From Propioniciclava flava (GTDB taxonomy: Bacteria; Actinomycetota; Actinomycetes; Propionibacteriales; Propionibacteriaceae), in contig NZ_PPCV01000008.1 of the NCBI RefSeq assembly GCF_004126535.1, positions 62,001-126,000 on the forward strand: a stretch of DNA of 64,000 nt. The letters run 5' to 3'. Made by a program: the position numbers and the translations under genes. Shown piece by piece: positions 9,280-17,961 of this stretch. The notes below the pieces were generated by a model. The model had not been told where the DNA came from. It did not search any database and saw only the letters and a list, made by a program, of their open reading frames with translations. Every line of letters begins with the position of its first letter. The stretch's first letter is position 1.

Positions 9280-9798
9280 ATGGGTGGTCGGGAGGTCCTG
9301 CGCGAGGTGATGACTGAGAGCAAGGTGTCTCAGTCGGAGTTGTCGCGGATGAGTGGGGTGCGGCAGCCGAGTATCAGTCAGTTCTTGTCGGGCCGGATCG
9401 AGATGAGCGACGAGATGCTGGATCGGCTGCTGTCGTGCTTGGGGTATCGGCTTGAGGTGGTGCGTCGCCCGGTCCGGGTGGAGTTGGACCAGTCGCACCT
9501 GCGGAGTTGGCGCCTGCACCGCCAGTTGGCCACTCATCTGGACACCGGCGTGTTGGACGACTGGGTGCCGACGATCCGGCGGAACGTGGAGCGGTTGCGG
9601 CACCGCGTTCAGGGTGAACCTCATGTGTCAAACCTGGGCCGGTGGGAGGTGTTGGTGGAGCAGCGCGACGTTCCCGGGCTGCGCCGTGTGATGACCGGCC
9701 TAGACACCGACTCGGTGCAGATGCGGGAGGTGTCGCCGTTGGGTGGATTGTTGCCGCAGTCGGAGCGGGCGAAGGTGCTGGCGGTGGTCGGCCGATGA
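9280..9798 (+). CDS. XRE-family HTH antitoxin partner of a nucleotidyltransferase-like toxin
   Basis: 172 residues with an N-terminal XRE helix-turn-helix (about 3-58: SQSELSRMSGVRQPSISQFL). A C-terminal region of unknown fold contains a conserved-looking GRWEVLVEQRDVPGLRRVM segment. Its TGA overlaps the next gene's ATG (ATGA). XRE proteins with such tails precede DUF6036/AbiEii-like nucleotidyltransferases, so an antitoxin and autorepressor role is likely. No ribosome-binding site precedes the ATG, consistent with a leaderless message. Confidence 0.75.
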   Translation: MGGREVLREVMTESKVSQSELSRMSGVRQPSISQFLSGRIEMSDEMLDRLLSCLGYRLEVVRRPVRVELDQSHLRSWRLHRQLATHLDTGVLDDWVPTIRRNVERLRHRVQGEPHVSNLGRWEVLVEQRDVPGLRRVMTGLDTDSVQMREVSPLGGLLPQSERAKVLAVVGR

Positions 9799-10514
9799 GA
9801 CGCGACCAGTTGGAGCATGCGATCCGGACGGCGTGCCAGATCATCGGGCATCCGGCGGTGATCATCGTGGGGTCCCAGGCGATCTTGGGCAGCTTCGGCG
9901 AGGACGAACTACCGGTCGAGGCGACCATGTCGGTGGAGGTCGACGTGCTGCCCATCTCCGACAACAACACGGTGACCGCCGAGTTGGCGGACCTGATCGA
10001 GGGGGTCGCTGGGGAGTGGTCACCGTTTGAGGAGCAGCACGGGTTCAGCATCGATGGCGTCGACCTCGACACGGCGGTCCTGCCGGCCGGGTGGCGGGAC
10101 CGGTTGGTGCGGGTCCAGAACACGAATACGGCGGCGCCGTCGGGGCGGCCGCAGTTCATCGGCTGGTGCCTGGAGCCGGAAGACCTGTGCGTGGCGAAGT
10201 TGTGCGCCCACCGGGAGAAGGACCTCAACTTCGTGCGTGCCCTCCACGCGGCCGGATTGGTGAGCGCCATCGTGATCGCGGACCGTCTGGGTCAGGTGGA
10301 CGCGCGGCACCAGCAGGCGGCAGCGGTCGCCCTCCGCTGGATGGCGTCCCTGCCCGCTGCTGTCGGTACCACCAGCCCCGACAAGCCGGCTCCCGGCATG
10401 GATGCCGCGGGTCCATCGTGGGAGCGGGTCACGGGTCGGATCGACGGCTCAGCGCAGGAACGCCGGACACCGCCACGGTCGCAGCCCCCGCCCGGGCGCT
10501 ACCCGGGTCGCTGA
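9795..10514 (+). CDS. DUF6036/AbiEii-like nucleotidyltransferase, putative toxin
   Basis: 239 residues. The N-terminal half reads like a minimal nucleotidyltransferase: VIIVGSQAILGSF (the GS motif) followed by VEVDVLP, where the Asp would bind metal. CVAKLCAHREKDLNFVRALH matches the helical segment conserved in DUF6036 proteins. These enzymes are used as toxins by attaching nucleotides to tRNA or protein (known for AbiEii and MNT groups); the target here is unknown. The last 55 residues, rich in Pro and Arg, look non-conserved and may be an extension created by rearrangement next to the integrase. Confidence 0.75.
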   Translation: MRRDQLEHAIRTACQIIGHPAVIIVGSQAILGSFGEDELPVEATMSVEVDVLPISDNNTVTAELADLIEGVAGEWSPFEEQHGFSIDGVDLDTAVLPAGWRDRLVRVQNTNTAAPSGRPQFIGWCLEPEDLCVAKLCAHREKDLNFVRALHAAGLVSAIVIADRLGQVDARHQQAAAVALRWMASLPAAVGTTSPDKPAPGMDAAGPSWERVTGRIDGSAQERRTPPRSQPPPGRYPGR

Positions 10515-10562
10515 GCACCATCACATCTGGTGGGCCTGCCCATCCGGTGCCGTCGAGCGCTG

Positions 10563-11483
10563 TCAGGTGCCGGAGGCCATGTAGGCGGCGAGGATGTAGT
10601 TCGGGTGACGGTCGAGGTTCTTGCGGGCTCGGTCGTAGCGCATCGTGGTTCGCGGGTCGGCGTGCCGGGCCGCGATCTGCACGTCGCGGAGGTCGACGCC
10701 GGCATCCAGCATGGTCGTCACGAACGTGTGACGCAGCATGTGGGGGTGCATCCTGGGTAGCCGCACGCCGGCCTGGTCGGCGAGCTGCTTCAGCCGACGG
10801 GTCGCGGCATGCCGGTCCATGCGGGTCCCGCGGATGGTGCGCAGGACGGGGCCGTCCGCGCGTCCGCCAACCGCGCGTTCGATCGCCCGCTGGACGGCGG
10901 GTGGGAGGGGGGTGAGGACGACCTTGCCGCCCTTGCCCCGGACCTTCAGGACGCGGTGGCCGTGTTCCTCGCCGAGGTCGGTGATGTTGGCGCCGCACGC
11001 TTCGAAGATCCGCAAGCCGAGCAGCCCCAGCATGGTCACCAAGGCGAAGTCGTTGGTGTTCGTCGACGTGCGGGCCGCGCTGAGCAGGGCTTCGAACTGC
11101 AGGTGCGACAGGCCGAGCGTGGGTGACTCAGGTGGCACGTTCGGTCGTCGCACGTAGTCAGCTGGGGACTGCGGCAGGACCTGGTCGATGACGCACGTGC
11201 GGTAGAAGCCGACCACGACCGACACACGCCGGCTGACCGTGGACGGTTGGAAATGGCGCACTTCCTGCATCCACCGGGCATACAACTCGATCTGGGCGCG
11301 CTGCGCCTTCAACGGGTCGACACCCCGTTCCCGGCACCACACCAGGAACGCGCGCAGGTCCGACTCAGTGTGCACCAGGGTCTGCCCCCGATACCGGGCC
11401 AGATAGGCAGCGACCGCCTTCACCAAAGGATCAGTGGCAGCGTCAATGAGAACGGGAAACAGGACAGGCTCGAGACTGGTCAT
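10563..11483 (-). CDS. tyrosine recombinase / integrase (XerC/D-like)
   Basis: 306 residues from ATG 11483. An N-terminal SAM-like core-binding domain (about 15-110) is followed by the catalytic domain with Arg in LLGLRIFEACG, Lys in VRGKGGKVV, His-x-x-Arg in HPHMLRHTF, His in AARHADPRTT and the nucleophile Tyr in TMRYDRAR. It most likely mobilises, or once mobilised, the accessory region. It converges on the XRE/nucleotidyltransferase pair. I could not identify attachment sites. Confidence 0.92.
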   Translation of the reverse strand: MTSLEPVLFPVLIDAATDPLVKAVAAYLARYRGQTLVHTESDLRAFLVWCRERGVDPLKAQRAQIELYARWMQEVRHFQPSTVSRRVSVVVGFYRTCVIDQVLPQSPADYVRRPNVPPESPTLGLSHLQFEALLSAARTSTNTNDFALVTMLGLLGLRIFEACGANITDLGEEHGHRVLKVRGKGGKVVLTPLPPAVQRAIERAVGGRADGPVLRTIRGTRMDRHAATRRLKQLADQAGVRLPRMHPHMLRHTFVTTMLDAGVDLRDVQIAARHADPRTTMRYDRARKNLDRHPNYILAAYMASGT

Positions 11484-11573
11484 ACCCGATGCTGCAACCG
11501 ACCAGGCAGCCACGCGCCAGCGGCACGAACGACGCCCCAGGAGCGGCATGACCGGCCGAGGCATGATGGCCGT

Positions 11574-11984
11574 GTGACTGGGCCGAGGCAGACGCGACAG
11601 GGTGCTGAGCACCAGCGACGCTCCGTGGAGCGTGGAGCAGTGGCCGTGGGGCTGGCAGGGCTGGCCGCCTTCCAAGCAGCCCTTGCGATCGGGACCCCTT
11701 GGGGCCGAGCCAGCTACGGCGGCGCTCACATCGGCGTGCTTCCCAGCCGCCTCAGGGTCGTGAGCGCAGGAGCCGCGCTCCTCTACAGCGGACTCTCTGT
11801 CGCGATCGTGAGTCGTCGCACCCCGCTGAGGGTGCGCCGCCATGTCCTGACCGGAATCACCGCACTGATGGGTGTGGGTGCCGTCCTGAACGGCATCTCG
11901 CCTTCCTGGCCCGAGCGAGCGACGTGGACTCCCACAACCGCCCTGCTGGCAGCACTGGCTTGGCGAGCTCGCCGGGACGGCTGA
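11574..11984 (+). CDS. small integral membrane protein
   Basis: About 136 residues from GTG 11574, with a polar N-terminus and three or four hydrophobic helices (about 23-40, 55-73, 82-100 and 113-128). No family was recognised. The start is uncertain: a second GTG about 65 bases downstream has a GGAG before it. Confidence 0.5.
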   Translation: MTGPRQTRQGAEHQRRSVERGAVAVGLAGLAAFQAALAIGTPWGRASYGGAHIGVLPSRLRVVSAGAALLYSGLSVAIVSRRTPLRVRRHVLTGITALMGVGAVLNGISPSWPERATWTPTTALLAALAWRARRDG

Positions 11985-12028
11985 GACGTTCCTCCGAGCG
12001 GCATGACCGGACGTGGACAGCGTCCCAG

Positions 12029-12598
12029 TCACAGGCTGGCCAAGGAGAGCCGGACTGCCTCCGTCACGTCGCGGGCCCCAGGCGCGGCGATAAGGTCGGC
12101 GAAGACTCGGACACGGCTGGCGGCAACCCACTCAGATCGTCTTGCTATATCCATCACCGATTGCCGAGGCACCTCGATGGCTTGACTGATTTCATAGTTG
12201 CGTCCGTCAAATAGCACAAAAACACATGCGTCAAATTCGTAACTGCGGAACGGCGAAAATACCTGGGACTTATGGGCGCCAGGGAAGATCACGCGGCTCT
12301 TCACCTGCAACAGCCGACCATCGTTCGCTCGCACGTCCCAACTCTTCTCTGAATTGGGCGCGAGTTCCCCACTGTACGCAAGGGCCACAACACGCTCCGC
12401 CAGATCTCCGGCGGGCGCGTTGCGAGTTCGGATAACTCCGCGCCGCAACAGCTCCTCCAGGATCGCAAGGTAGAACCGCAGGAGGCGGCTGGTGCTCCAC
12501 TGGGTCAAGTCCTTGAAGTCTGTCACCCTCTCACCGTGGCACAAGTCGGAACCGAACCGAGAGTTGTACGCCCACCCGCCATATTCGGGCAGCGGCAC
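12029..12598 (-). CDS. DUF6998-like protein with PD-(D/E)XK-type core
   Basis: 189 residues or fewer. The block LLRRGVIRTRNAPAGDLAERVV then SEKSWDVRANDGRLLQVKSR is characteristic of DUF6998-type proteins. The Asp...Leu-Gln-Val-Lys pattern is a restriction-endonuclease-like active site. A later segment, FDACVFVLFDGRNYEI, resembles the helper strand of the same fold. A role in DNA cleavage or defence is inferred from fold and neighbourhood. A GTG at 12526 is an alternative start. Confidence 0.6.
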   Translation of the reverse strand: MPLPEYGGWAYNSRFGSDLCHGERVTDFKDLTQWSTSRLLRFYLAILEELLRRGVIRTRNAPAGDLAERVVALAYSGELAPNSEKSWDVRANDGRLLQVKSRVIFPGAHKSQVFSPFRSYEFDACVFVLFDGRNYEISQAIEVPRQSVMDIARRSEWVAASRVRVFADLIAAPGARDVTEAVRLSLASL

Positions 12599-12761
12599 GC
12601 TGGGGGCCGCCCCGCCGCAGGCCGTCGGGCCGCGCCGCGGCTTGAGCGCGGTGGGCCCTTGGGCGGCGGCGACATGAAGTGGCGGTTGCGTGGCTCTACA
12701 GCGTCCACTGCCTCGATTGCCCGCGTCATCGAGTTCAAGCTCGGCCCGGTAGGTTCACCCC

Positions 12762-13610
12762 ATGGGGTCCGACCTTCCGAAGCCATTCACGCTCACTCTG
12801 GGTGACGTGCTGCATGCGGCCGGCATAGAGGCTACCGACGTGCTCGTGATCCGCCACACGTACAAACCGGACGGGCTGACCTCCCCAGCCGACGCGACCC
12901 CAGAAGCGGTGTTGGCCTACACCCGAGTCCAGCACCTGAAGCCCGGCAAGATCCCAGCAGTGCCGCCCCGGTGGTGGCTTATCTTCATGGCCGAAGCCGG
13001 CCGACGCTGCCGGCTGCTGACGGTGTACGACAACTCTGGTGAGGCACTCGAGGAACGGACCGACACCCGCCGGTCGTTCAACCTGCACGAGTCGGACGCG
13101 CTGGCGTCGCTGCACGGCCGCTTGTTGATCGAGTGGTCGAAGGATCCGGTGAACTGGGCCAAGCGCGGCCCGGCCGGAGCGAAGTTCCCCGTCGTCGAGA
13201 TCGCCGACCCACAGGTGGTCGAGTTCCCCGGGTACGACAAAGTGCTGCTGTCGTACGCGCAGCTCCGCCAGATGGTAGGCGACTCCCGCTACACGAAGTG
13301 GCATGCCGCGTTGGGCGCGGTGCAGGGCGTCTACCTGATCGCCGACACGGCGACCGGGAAGCTGTACGTCGGGAAGGCCGATGGAGGGGAGCGGATCTGG
13401 GGCCGCTGGACGACATACGCCCGGGACGGTCATGGCGGCAACGTGGAGATGCGCGAGCTAGTCGAACGCGACCCCAATCAGCCGGGTCGGTACCTGCTCA
13501 GCATTTTGCGGGTGTTCGGGCCCCAGGTTCCCCAGTCGGAGGTCGACGCGGCAGAGGCCCACTTCAAGTCGGCCCTGCTGTCCCGCAAGCACGGACTGAA
13601 CCGGAACTAG
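12762..13610 (+). CDS. GIY-YIG nuclease-domain protein
   Basis: 282 residues. The C-terminal third has VQGVYLIADTATGKLYVGKA (about 188-207), the GIY-YIG signature (here VYL...LYVG), followed by an Arg in GGERIWGRWTTYA and a Glu-containing helix, as required for this nuclease fold. The N-terminal 180 residues are unassigned and may recognise DNA. There is no methyltransferase next to it, so a stand-alone restriction-like defence nuclease is possible. Confidence 0.75.
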   Translation: MGSDLPKPFTLTLGDVLHAAGIEATDVLVIRHTYKPDGLTSPADATPEAVLAYTRVQHLKPGKIPAVPPRWWLIFMAEAGRRCRLLTVYDNSGEALEERTDTRRSFNLHESDALASLHGRLLIEWSKDPVNWAKRGPAGAKFPVVEIADPQVVEFPGYDKVLLSYAQLRQMVGDSRYTKWHAALGAVQGVYLIADTATGKLYVGKADGGERIWGRWTTYARDGHGGNVEMRELVERDPNQPGRYLLSILRVFGPQVPQSEVDAAEAHFKSALLSRKHGLNRN

Positions 13611-13729
13611 CCTAACCGGCGGCCGCAGACGGCGCCTTGCTGTTACCCGGTGCAACTTGACATTCAGGCACCACGGCGGCGTGATCGGATGTGCCCTGGG
13701 GCGAGCGCAAGCCCGATGTAGGGTCGAGC

Positions 13730-14098
13730 ATGGTCGACCATGCGACGCCCAATCTCCCGTCACGCCACTTCGAAGCAACGATCAACTTCAACGCAGCGCT
13801 CGGATTCACAGTCGTCTTCCGTGACGTAGGCTGGCTGATCCTCAGCCGCGGCGACCTCATCCTCGAGTTCTTCCCCGACGCCAACCTCAACCCCGCCTCG
13901 TCTTCCTTCGGCTCGTGCCTTCGCCTCGACGACCTCGACGCCTTCTACAGCGAATGCCGGAAGGCAGGCATTCCAGAGACCACCGTCGGCTGGCCACGTA
14001 TCGAGCCGCCCAGGCATGAGGCCTCCGGACTGCGAATCGGCGCTCTGCTCGACCCTGACGCCAGCCTGTTACGACTCATCCAGAACCGCGATACGTAA
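13730..14098 (+). CDS. VOC-superfamily (glyoxalase/bleomycin-resistance) protein
   Basis: 122 residues from ATG 13730. SRHFEATINFNAALGFTVVF, then WLILSRGDLILEFFP and LRIGALLDPDASLLRLIQN, follow the beta-alpha-beta layout of bleomycin-binding/VOC proteins. Members of this size bind drugs such as bleomycin or act as small metalloenzymes. No metal ligands can be assigned with confidence. Confidence 0.8.
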   Translation: MVDHATPNLPSRHFEATINFNAALGFTVVFRDVGWLILSRGDLILEFFPDANLNPASSSFGSCLRLDDLDAFYSECRKAGIPETTVGWPRIEPPRHEASGLRIGALLDPDASLLRLIQNRDT

Positions 14099-14180
14099 CT
14101 CGTGACGCCCGGGGCGTCGGGTCGAGCGATTGAGCCGTGTCACACACACCTGGCGGCAGATGAGTGAAAGCGCAGCCGGC

Positions 14181-14246
14181 TCAATCCTGCAAGTCAGGAA
14201 GCTCAAATCTGCAAGTTGAGTGCCTCAGTTCTGCAAGGAACGTGAC
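14181..14246 (+). repeat. three direct repeats, TCA-N3-CTGCAAG, exactly 22 bp apart
   Basis: Copies begin at 14181, 14203 and 14225. CTGCAAG falls at 14187, 14209 and 14231, and a preceding CTCA is shared by all three. The 22-bp period is two helical turns, so all copies face the same side of the DNA. The array ends 6-12 bases before the start of the DUF4143 ATPase gene, which suggests an operator for a protein binding cooperatively. Confidence 0.75.
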
Positions 14247-14251
14247 AGACT

Positions 14252-15511
14252 GTGGTCATGGACGCCACCGAACCCTACCCGCGGTCCCTGGAGGTAGCGG
14301 TACGCGATGCCCTCGCGGACACACCGGTGGTGGTCATCCAAGGTGCCCGCCAAGTGGGCAAGAGCACCCTCGCCCAATTGGTGGCCGCAGGTTCGCTGAA
14401 CGTACGCCAGGTCACGCTCGACGACCCGGCCGCCTTGGCGGTCGCGGAGTCCGATCCCGCGTTCTTCGTCGAACAGGCCGGCCGCGGACTGCTCGTGATC
14501 GATGAGGCCCAACGCGCCCCCGGGTTGATCCTGCCGTTGAAGGCGTCGGTGGATCGTGACCGTCGCCCGGGCCGGTTCCTGCTGACCGGGTCCGCGGACC
14601 TGCTACAGGTCAAAGGGGTCGGCGACTCCCTGGCCGGACGCGCCGAAACCGTCGAACTCAAACCCCTGAGCCAAGGCGAACTCACACGCCGCAGCGACAG
14701 CGAAGACTTCGTGTCCTGGCTGCTGTCCGGAGCTGATACCGGAACCGGCCGCTTCCAGGCGCTGAACCCGGCCGTCGTGGTGACCGGCGGCTTTCCCGAA
14801 GTCGTGCGCCGCACCCCCCAACGAGCGGGCCGTTGGTTCGACTCCTACGTCGAACGACTCGCCGACCACGACGCCCGCGACCTGCACCGCGGCGGCTACC
14901 CCGACCACCTGCGTCACCTCTTGACGCTCCTCGCTGCCGGCGGCATCCAGGAGCTGGTCAAAGCCAAGACAGCCCGCACCCTGGGTGTCGCCGAGAACAC
15001 CATCGACACCTACCTGCGCCTGGCCGCCACCATGCGGCTCGTCGCGTCCCTGCCCTCGTGGGGTCGCAGCCAACGAGGACGCGTCGCCCGTCGCCCCAAG
15101 ATCTGCCTCCACGACACCGGGCTCAGCGCAGCCCTCGCCACCTTCACCACCGCGCACGCCCTGACCATCGGAGGCCGCGAATACTACGGGGCACTGGTGG
15201 AACAGTTCGTGGCCCTCGAACTGGCCAAGCAACAGGCCTGGAGCAGCACCCCGTACTCCCTCTACCACTTTCGCGACCTCGACGGCCTCGAGGTCGACCT
15301 CATCATCGAATTGGCCGACGGACGCCTCCTCGCCATCGAAGTCAAGAGCAGCACCTCCATCACCGAGAAAGCCTGGACCAACCTCATCCGCTTCAAAGAC
15401 CGCTTCCCCGACCGACACATCACCGGAGCCTGCCTCCACGCAGGAACCCAGACCGCCGTCATGGGCGGCTGGCTCCACATCCTCCCCATAACCGCCCTCT
15501 GGCAGCACTAA
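14252..15511 (+). CDS. AAA-type ATPase with C-terminal DUF4143 domain
   Basis: 419 residues. Walker A is GARQVGKST (about 30-38) and Walker B is LLVIDEAQRAPG (about 78-88); an Arg-containing sensor LLTGSADLL lies near 110. The DUF4143 region starts near 210 and ends with LEVDLIIELADGRLLAIEVK, a strand-Asp-strand-Glu-x-Lys arrangement recalling PD-(D/E)XK nucleases. The family is widespread and of unknown function. The start is GTG 14252 or ATG 14258. Confidence 0.88.
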   Translation: MVMDATEPYPRSLEVAVRDALADTPVVVIQGARQVGKSTLAQLVAAGSLNVRQVTLDDPAALAVAESDPAFFVEQAGRGLLVIDEAQRAPGLILPLKASVDRDRRPGRFLLTGSADLLQVKGVGDSLAGRAETVELKPLSQGELTRRSDSEDFVSWLLSGADTGTGRFQALNPAVVVTGGFPEVVRRTPQRAGRWFDSYVERLADHDARDLHRGGYPDHLRHLLTLLAAGGIQELVKAKTARTLGVAENTIDTYLRLAATMRLVASLPSWGRSQRGRVARRPKICLHDTGLSAALATFTTAHALTIGGREYYGALVEQFVALELAKQQAWSSTPYSLYHFRDLDGLEVDLIIELADGRLLAIEVKSSTSITEKAWTNLIRFKDRFPDRHITGACLHAGTQTAVMGGWLHILPITALWQH

Positions 15512-15578
15512 TCTGGAAGCCCGGAGGGCGGCATGACAGTGCGTTGCGCAAGTCCGCACCTGCAGCGATTCTGACCCA

Positions 15579-15821
15579 GTGAACAAGATCGATGAACTTC
15601 AGAGGATGATCGACGCTCTGCGACGACAACGGGAGGACTGCGAGCCTAAGTCGAACGGGAACCCGCGATATCTGCGCTACTCCAACGCTGTCTCCGCCCC
15701 CAGTGGATCATCGAGGACCTTCGCCACGAACATGCCCGCTAGCGCTTGGCCAGCGTCTTCTGGGCGTCGGCCCGACGCCGCTTGGCGATGGCCCTTGCGT
15801 TCACCGGCAACTCGGCGTTGA
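15579..15821 (+). CDS. short ORF, possibly a truncated gene
   Basis: The first 38 residues (NKIDELQRMIDALRRQREDC...) look like a genuine charged helix with good codon use; the rest looks like antisense of the next gene. It overlaps the 3' end of the convergent DUF5677-like gene. Probably the 5' stump of a lost gene. Confidence 0.2.
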   Translation: MNKIDELQRMIDALRRQREDCEPKSNGNPRYLRYSNAVSAPSGSSRTFATNMPASAWPASSGRRPDAAWRWPLRSPATRR

Positions 15822-16551
15822 TGCCCAACTCGCGTGCGATATGACGTAGTTCGTTGCGGCGCGATCGCGTCTCGTCGTAGTAGTTCGCCACCATCCCCGA
15901 CCACACCAAGCAGTACGCCACCAAGGACGACCAAGCAGTCCCGCCCATGGGCTCCGGCCGCGCGATGAACCGAAAGCTGGCTTCCGAGTGGTTGGAGTCG
16001 ATCTCCTCGACGTACTCGTCGACGGTCATGATCGATACGTGGCTGAGGTTGCTTAGTACGCGGAAGTACGCGTAGGCGCCATCGAGCGCCACCTCGCCGG
16101 CCAACTGCTCGAAGTTCCGGGCCTGAGTGGCGCTCGGAGTTTCCACGTCGGCCCACTCGGTGTACGGGATGGTCCCGCCGTCCTTGAACGACTCGATGCC
16201 CTCCCAGGCCCTCTGTAGGGCCCGCCGCTGACGCCCGTCCTCCTTCATGATCGCCTCGGCGCCATCGGCCACCTCGTCGGCCCAGACCGCCGTCAAGGTG
16301 CTCTCGTAGATGCTGCGTACCAAGGGCATGTGCACGATGGTGAGCCCAGCGGGCATCGCCGGCCTCAGCAGGCGGGCCGTCTCGTGGACATGGGTCACCA
16401 AGCCCACCACGATCGCCGTTTGCGCCGGGCTGCGGTCACGACCCTTGCGGGCTCCACTGGCCCGCCACGAGATGTGACTCGTCTCGACGAACTCGTCCCA
16501 GCCGGCCAGTAACTCGTCGAATGCCTTGGCCAGTTGCGCGTACTCGTCCAT
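15739..16551 (-). CDS. DUF5677-like hypothetical protein
   Basis: 270 residues from ATG 16551, chosen for the adjacent AGGAGG. The middle contains MPLVRSIYESTLTAVWADE and further on RNFEQLAGEVALDGAYAYFRVLSNLSHV. This pattern (Leu-Val-Arg...Glu...Trp, then Tyr...Leu-Ser-His) is seen in DUF5677-like helical proteins and recurs in the decayed gene at 17962-18760, so the two are probably paralogues. The helical fold with a conserved Ser-His recalls HEPN-like proteins, but no firm RNase motif is visible. Confidence 0.55.
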   Translation of the reverse strand: MDEYAQLAKAFDELLAGWDEFVETSHISWRASGARKGRDRSPAQTAIVVGLVTHVHETARLLRPAMPAGLTIVHMPLVRSIYESTLTAVWADEVADGAEAIMKEDGRQRRALQRAWEGIESFKDGGTIPYTEWADVETPSATQARNFEQLAGEVALDGAYAYFRVLSNLSHVSIMTVDEYVEEIDSNHSEASFRFIARPEPMGGTAWSSLVAYCLVWSGMVANYYDETRSRRNELRHIARELGINAELPVNARAIAKRRRADAQKTLAKR

Positions 16552-16811
16552 GGTCCTCCTCTGGGCTGCTACCCCCGGCCCGAGGCGAGCGTACCGAAGC
16601 CCCGGATTCTCCGACCCCGCCGTCGACCATCGGCGCGAACTTCGTCTGTCGAACGGCCGCGTGCGGCAGAAGGGGTTGTGCGACGACGAAGATCGCCTGG
16701 CGAACCTGGTGCTCGAGCGAGAGGGTGGCATGAACCCGCAACCGGTCGTCGACATCAGATGGTTCGACCGGATCAGACCGGAATGTCGGCACCACCAGCC
16801 ACAATGTCGCT

Positions 16812-17924
16812 GTGACATCTGCTGACGTGAGATCGCTTCTCGATGAGGCGCTTGACGAGTTCGACAAGCCAGGCATGAGCCTGAGCGCCAACGTGCGCCG
16901 AGCGCACCGCATCGCGTCGCTGCGACAGGACCTCATCAATCTCTACTGGCTGCAACTCGAACTGACGGACATGGCTGTTGGCAAGCCGGGAGACAGGATG
17001 CGGGATCCCCACACCAAGAAGATCAGGGACCGGATAGATGCCCTACTCGGTGCCGAAGCTGGGTATGAGGCGGGCCAAGGCGGGTACCACCAATGGGAGC
17101 GCAACCGGACGGCGATTATCGACGACGCGAACATGCTGTACGCCGTCTCGATCGGCCAGCTTGAGCAAGACCTTGCCTCGCAGCAGGCGTTGTATAACGA
17201 GCAGTTGCCCGGGAATCTCTCCGCCGACGCCGCGTTCTACACGATGAGGCAGATGGAGTCGGGCAAAGCAAGCCTGCTTATGAACATCCAGCGGATCCAG
17301 ACGATCATCGAACGAGTGCGATCGGCCGTGCATACCTTCTTGGTGAATACAGAGGCCGAACTTGACGCCGGCCAGCAGGTTGCGTCCGTGTTCACCCGCG
17401 CCCAGGAGTACGTGAACTCGGCCCTCCAGAAGGTCGCGCCAGAAGCCCTGAACAAGTTCGTAAGCGCCCAAGACCGGCTCTACAGCGAAGACCCGGAGGG
17501 ACCGTCCCACGCGCTCACTTCGTGTCGCCGGATGATCAAGGCATTGGCCGACGCTCTCTACCCCGCCACCGATCAGACAGTCACGGGCGACGACGGCATC
17601 GACCGGGTGATGTCGGATGACCTCTACCGAAACCGCTTGGTTCAGTGGATACGAGAAACGATCGGCAGGCACGCTCATACGGACGTCATCAAGGACACGA
17701 TTGCGTCCTTTGGCAGCCGCTTGAAGTCGCTCGACTCACTAGCGAGCAAGGGTGTGCACGACAAGGTGACCGTGGCGGAGGCCGAGACCTGCGTCGTATG
17801 GACGTACATGTTGGCCGCGGATCTGCTGCGCGTCGCAGATGGGACATCTACAGTCCTCGCGCCCGCGAGTGAGTCTGCACCCGAATCCGCGGATGCGGCG
17901 ATGCGCGCCACCCAGTGGTTATGA
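16812..17924 (+). CDS. protein with N-terminal AbiTii-like domain
   Basis: 370 residues from GTG 16812. The N-terminal 55 residues (SLLDEALDEFDKPGMSLSAN, VRRAHRIASLRQDLINLYWL, QLELTDM) match the layout of the AbiTii domain: a short helix, a Leu-Ser cap, then a Trp-x-x-x-Glu-Leu helix. AbiTii is known from abortive-infection proteins. The remainder is helical and unassigned (about 60-370). It is divergent from the DUF5677-like gene with 260 bases between, in which I see nothing further. A phage-defence role is inferred from domain and context. Confidence 0.5.
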   Translation: MTSADVRSLLDEALDEFDKPGMSLSANVRRAHRIASLRQDLINLYWLQLELTDMAVGKPGDRMRDPHTKKIRDRIDALLGAEAGYEAGQGGYHQWERNRTAIIDDANMLYAVSIGQLEQDLASQQALYNEQLPGNLSADAAFYTMRQMESGKASLLMNIQRIQTIIERVRSAVHTFLVNTEAELDAGQQVASVFTRAQEYVNSALQKVAPEALNKFVSAQDRLYSEDPEGPSHALTSCRRMIKALADALYPATDQTVTGDDGIDRVMSDDLYRNRLVQWIRETIGRHAHTDVIKDTIASFGSRLKSLDSLASKGVHDKVTVAEAETCVVWTYMLAADLLRVADGTSTVLAPASESAPESADAAMRATQWL

Positions 17925-17961
17925 CGACGCCAGCGTCAGCACCGACCGGCACGATGGACTT

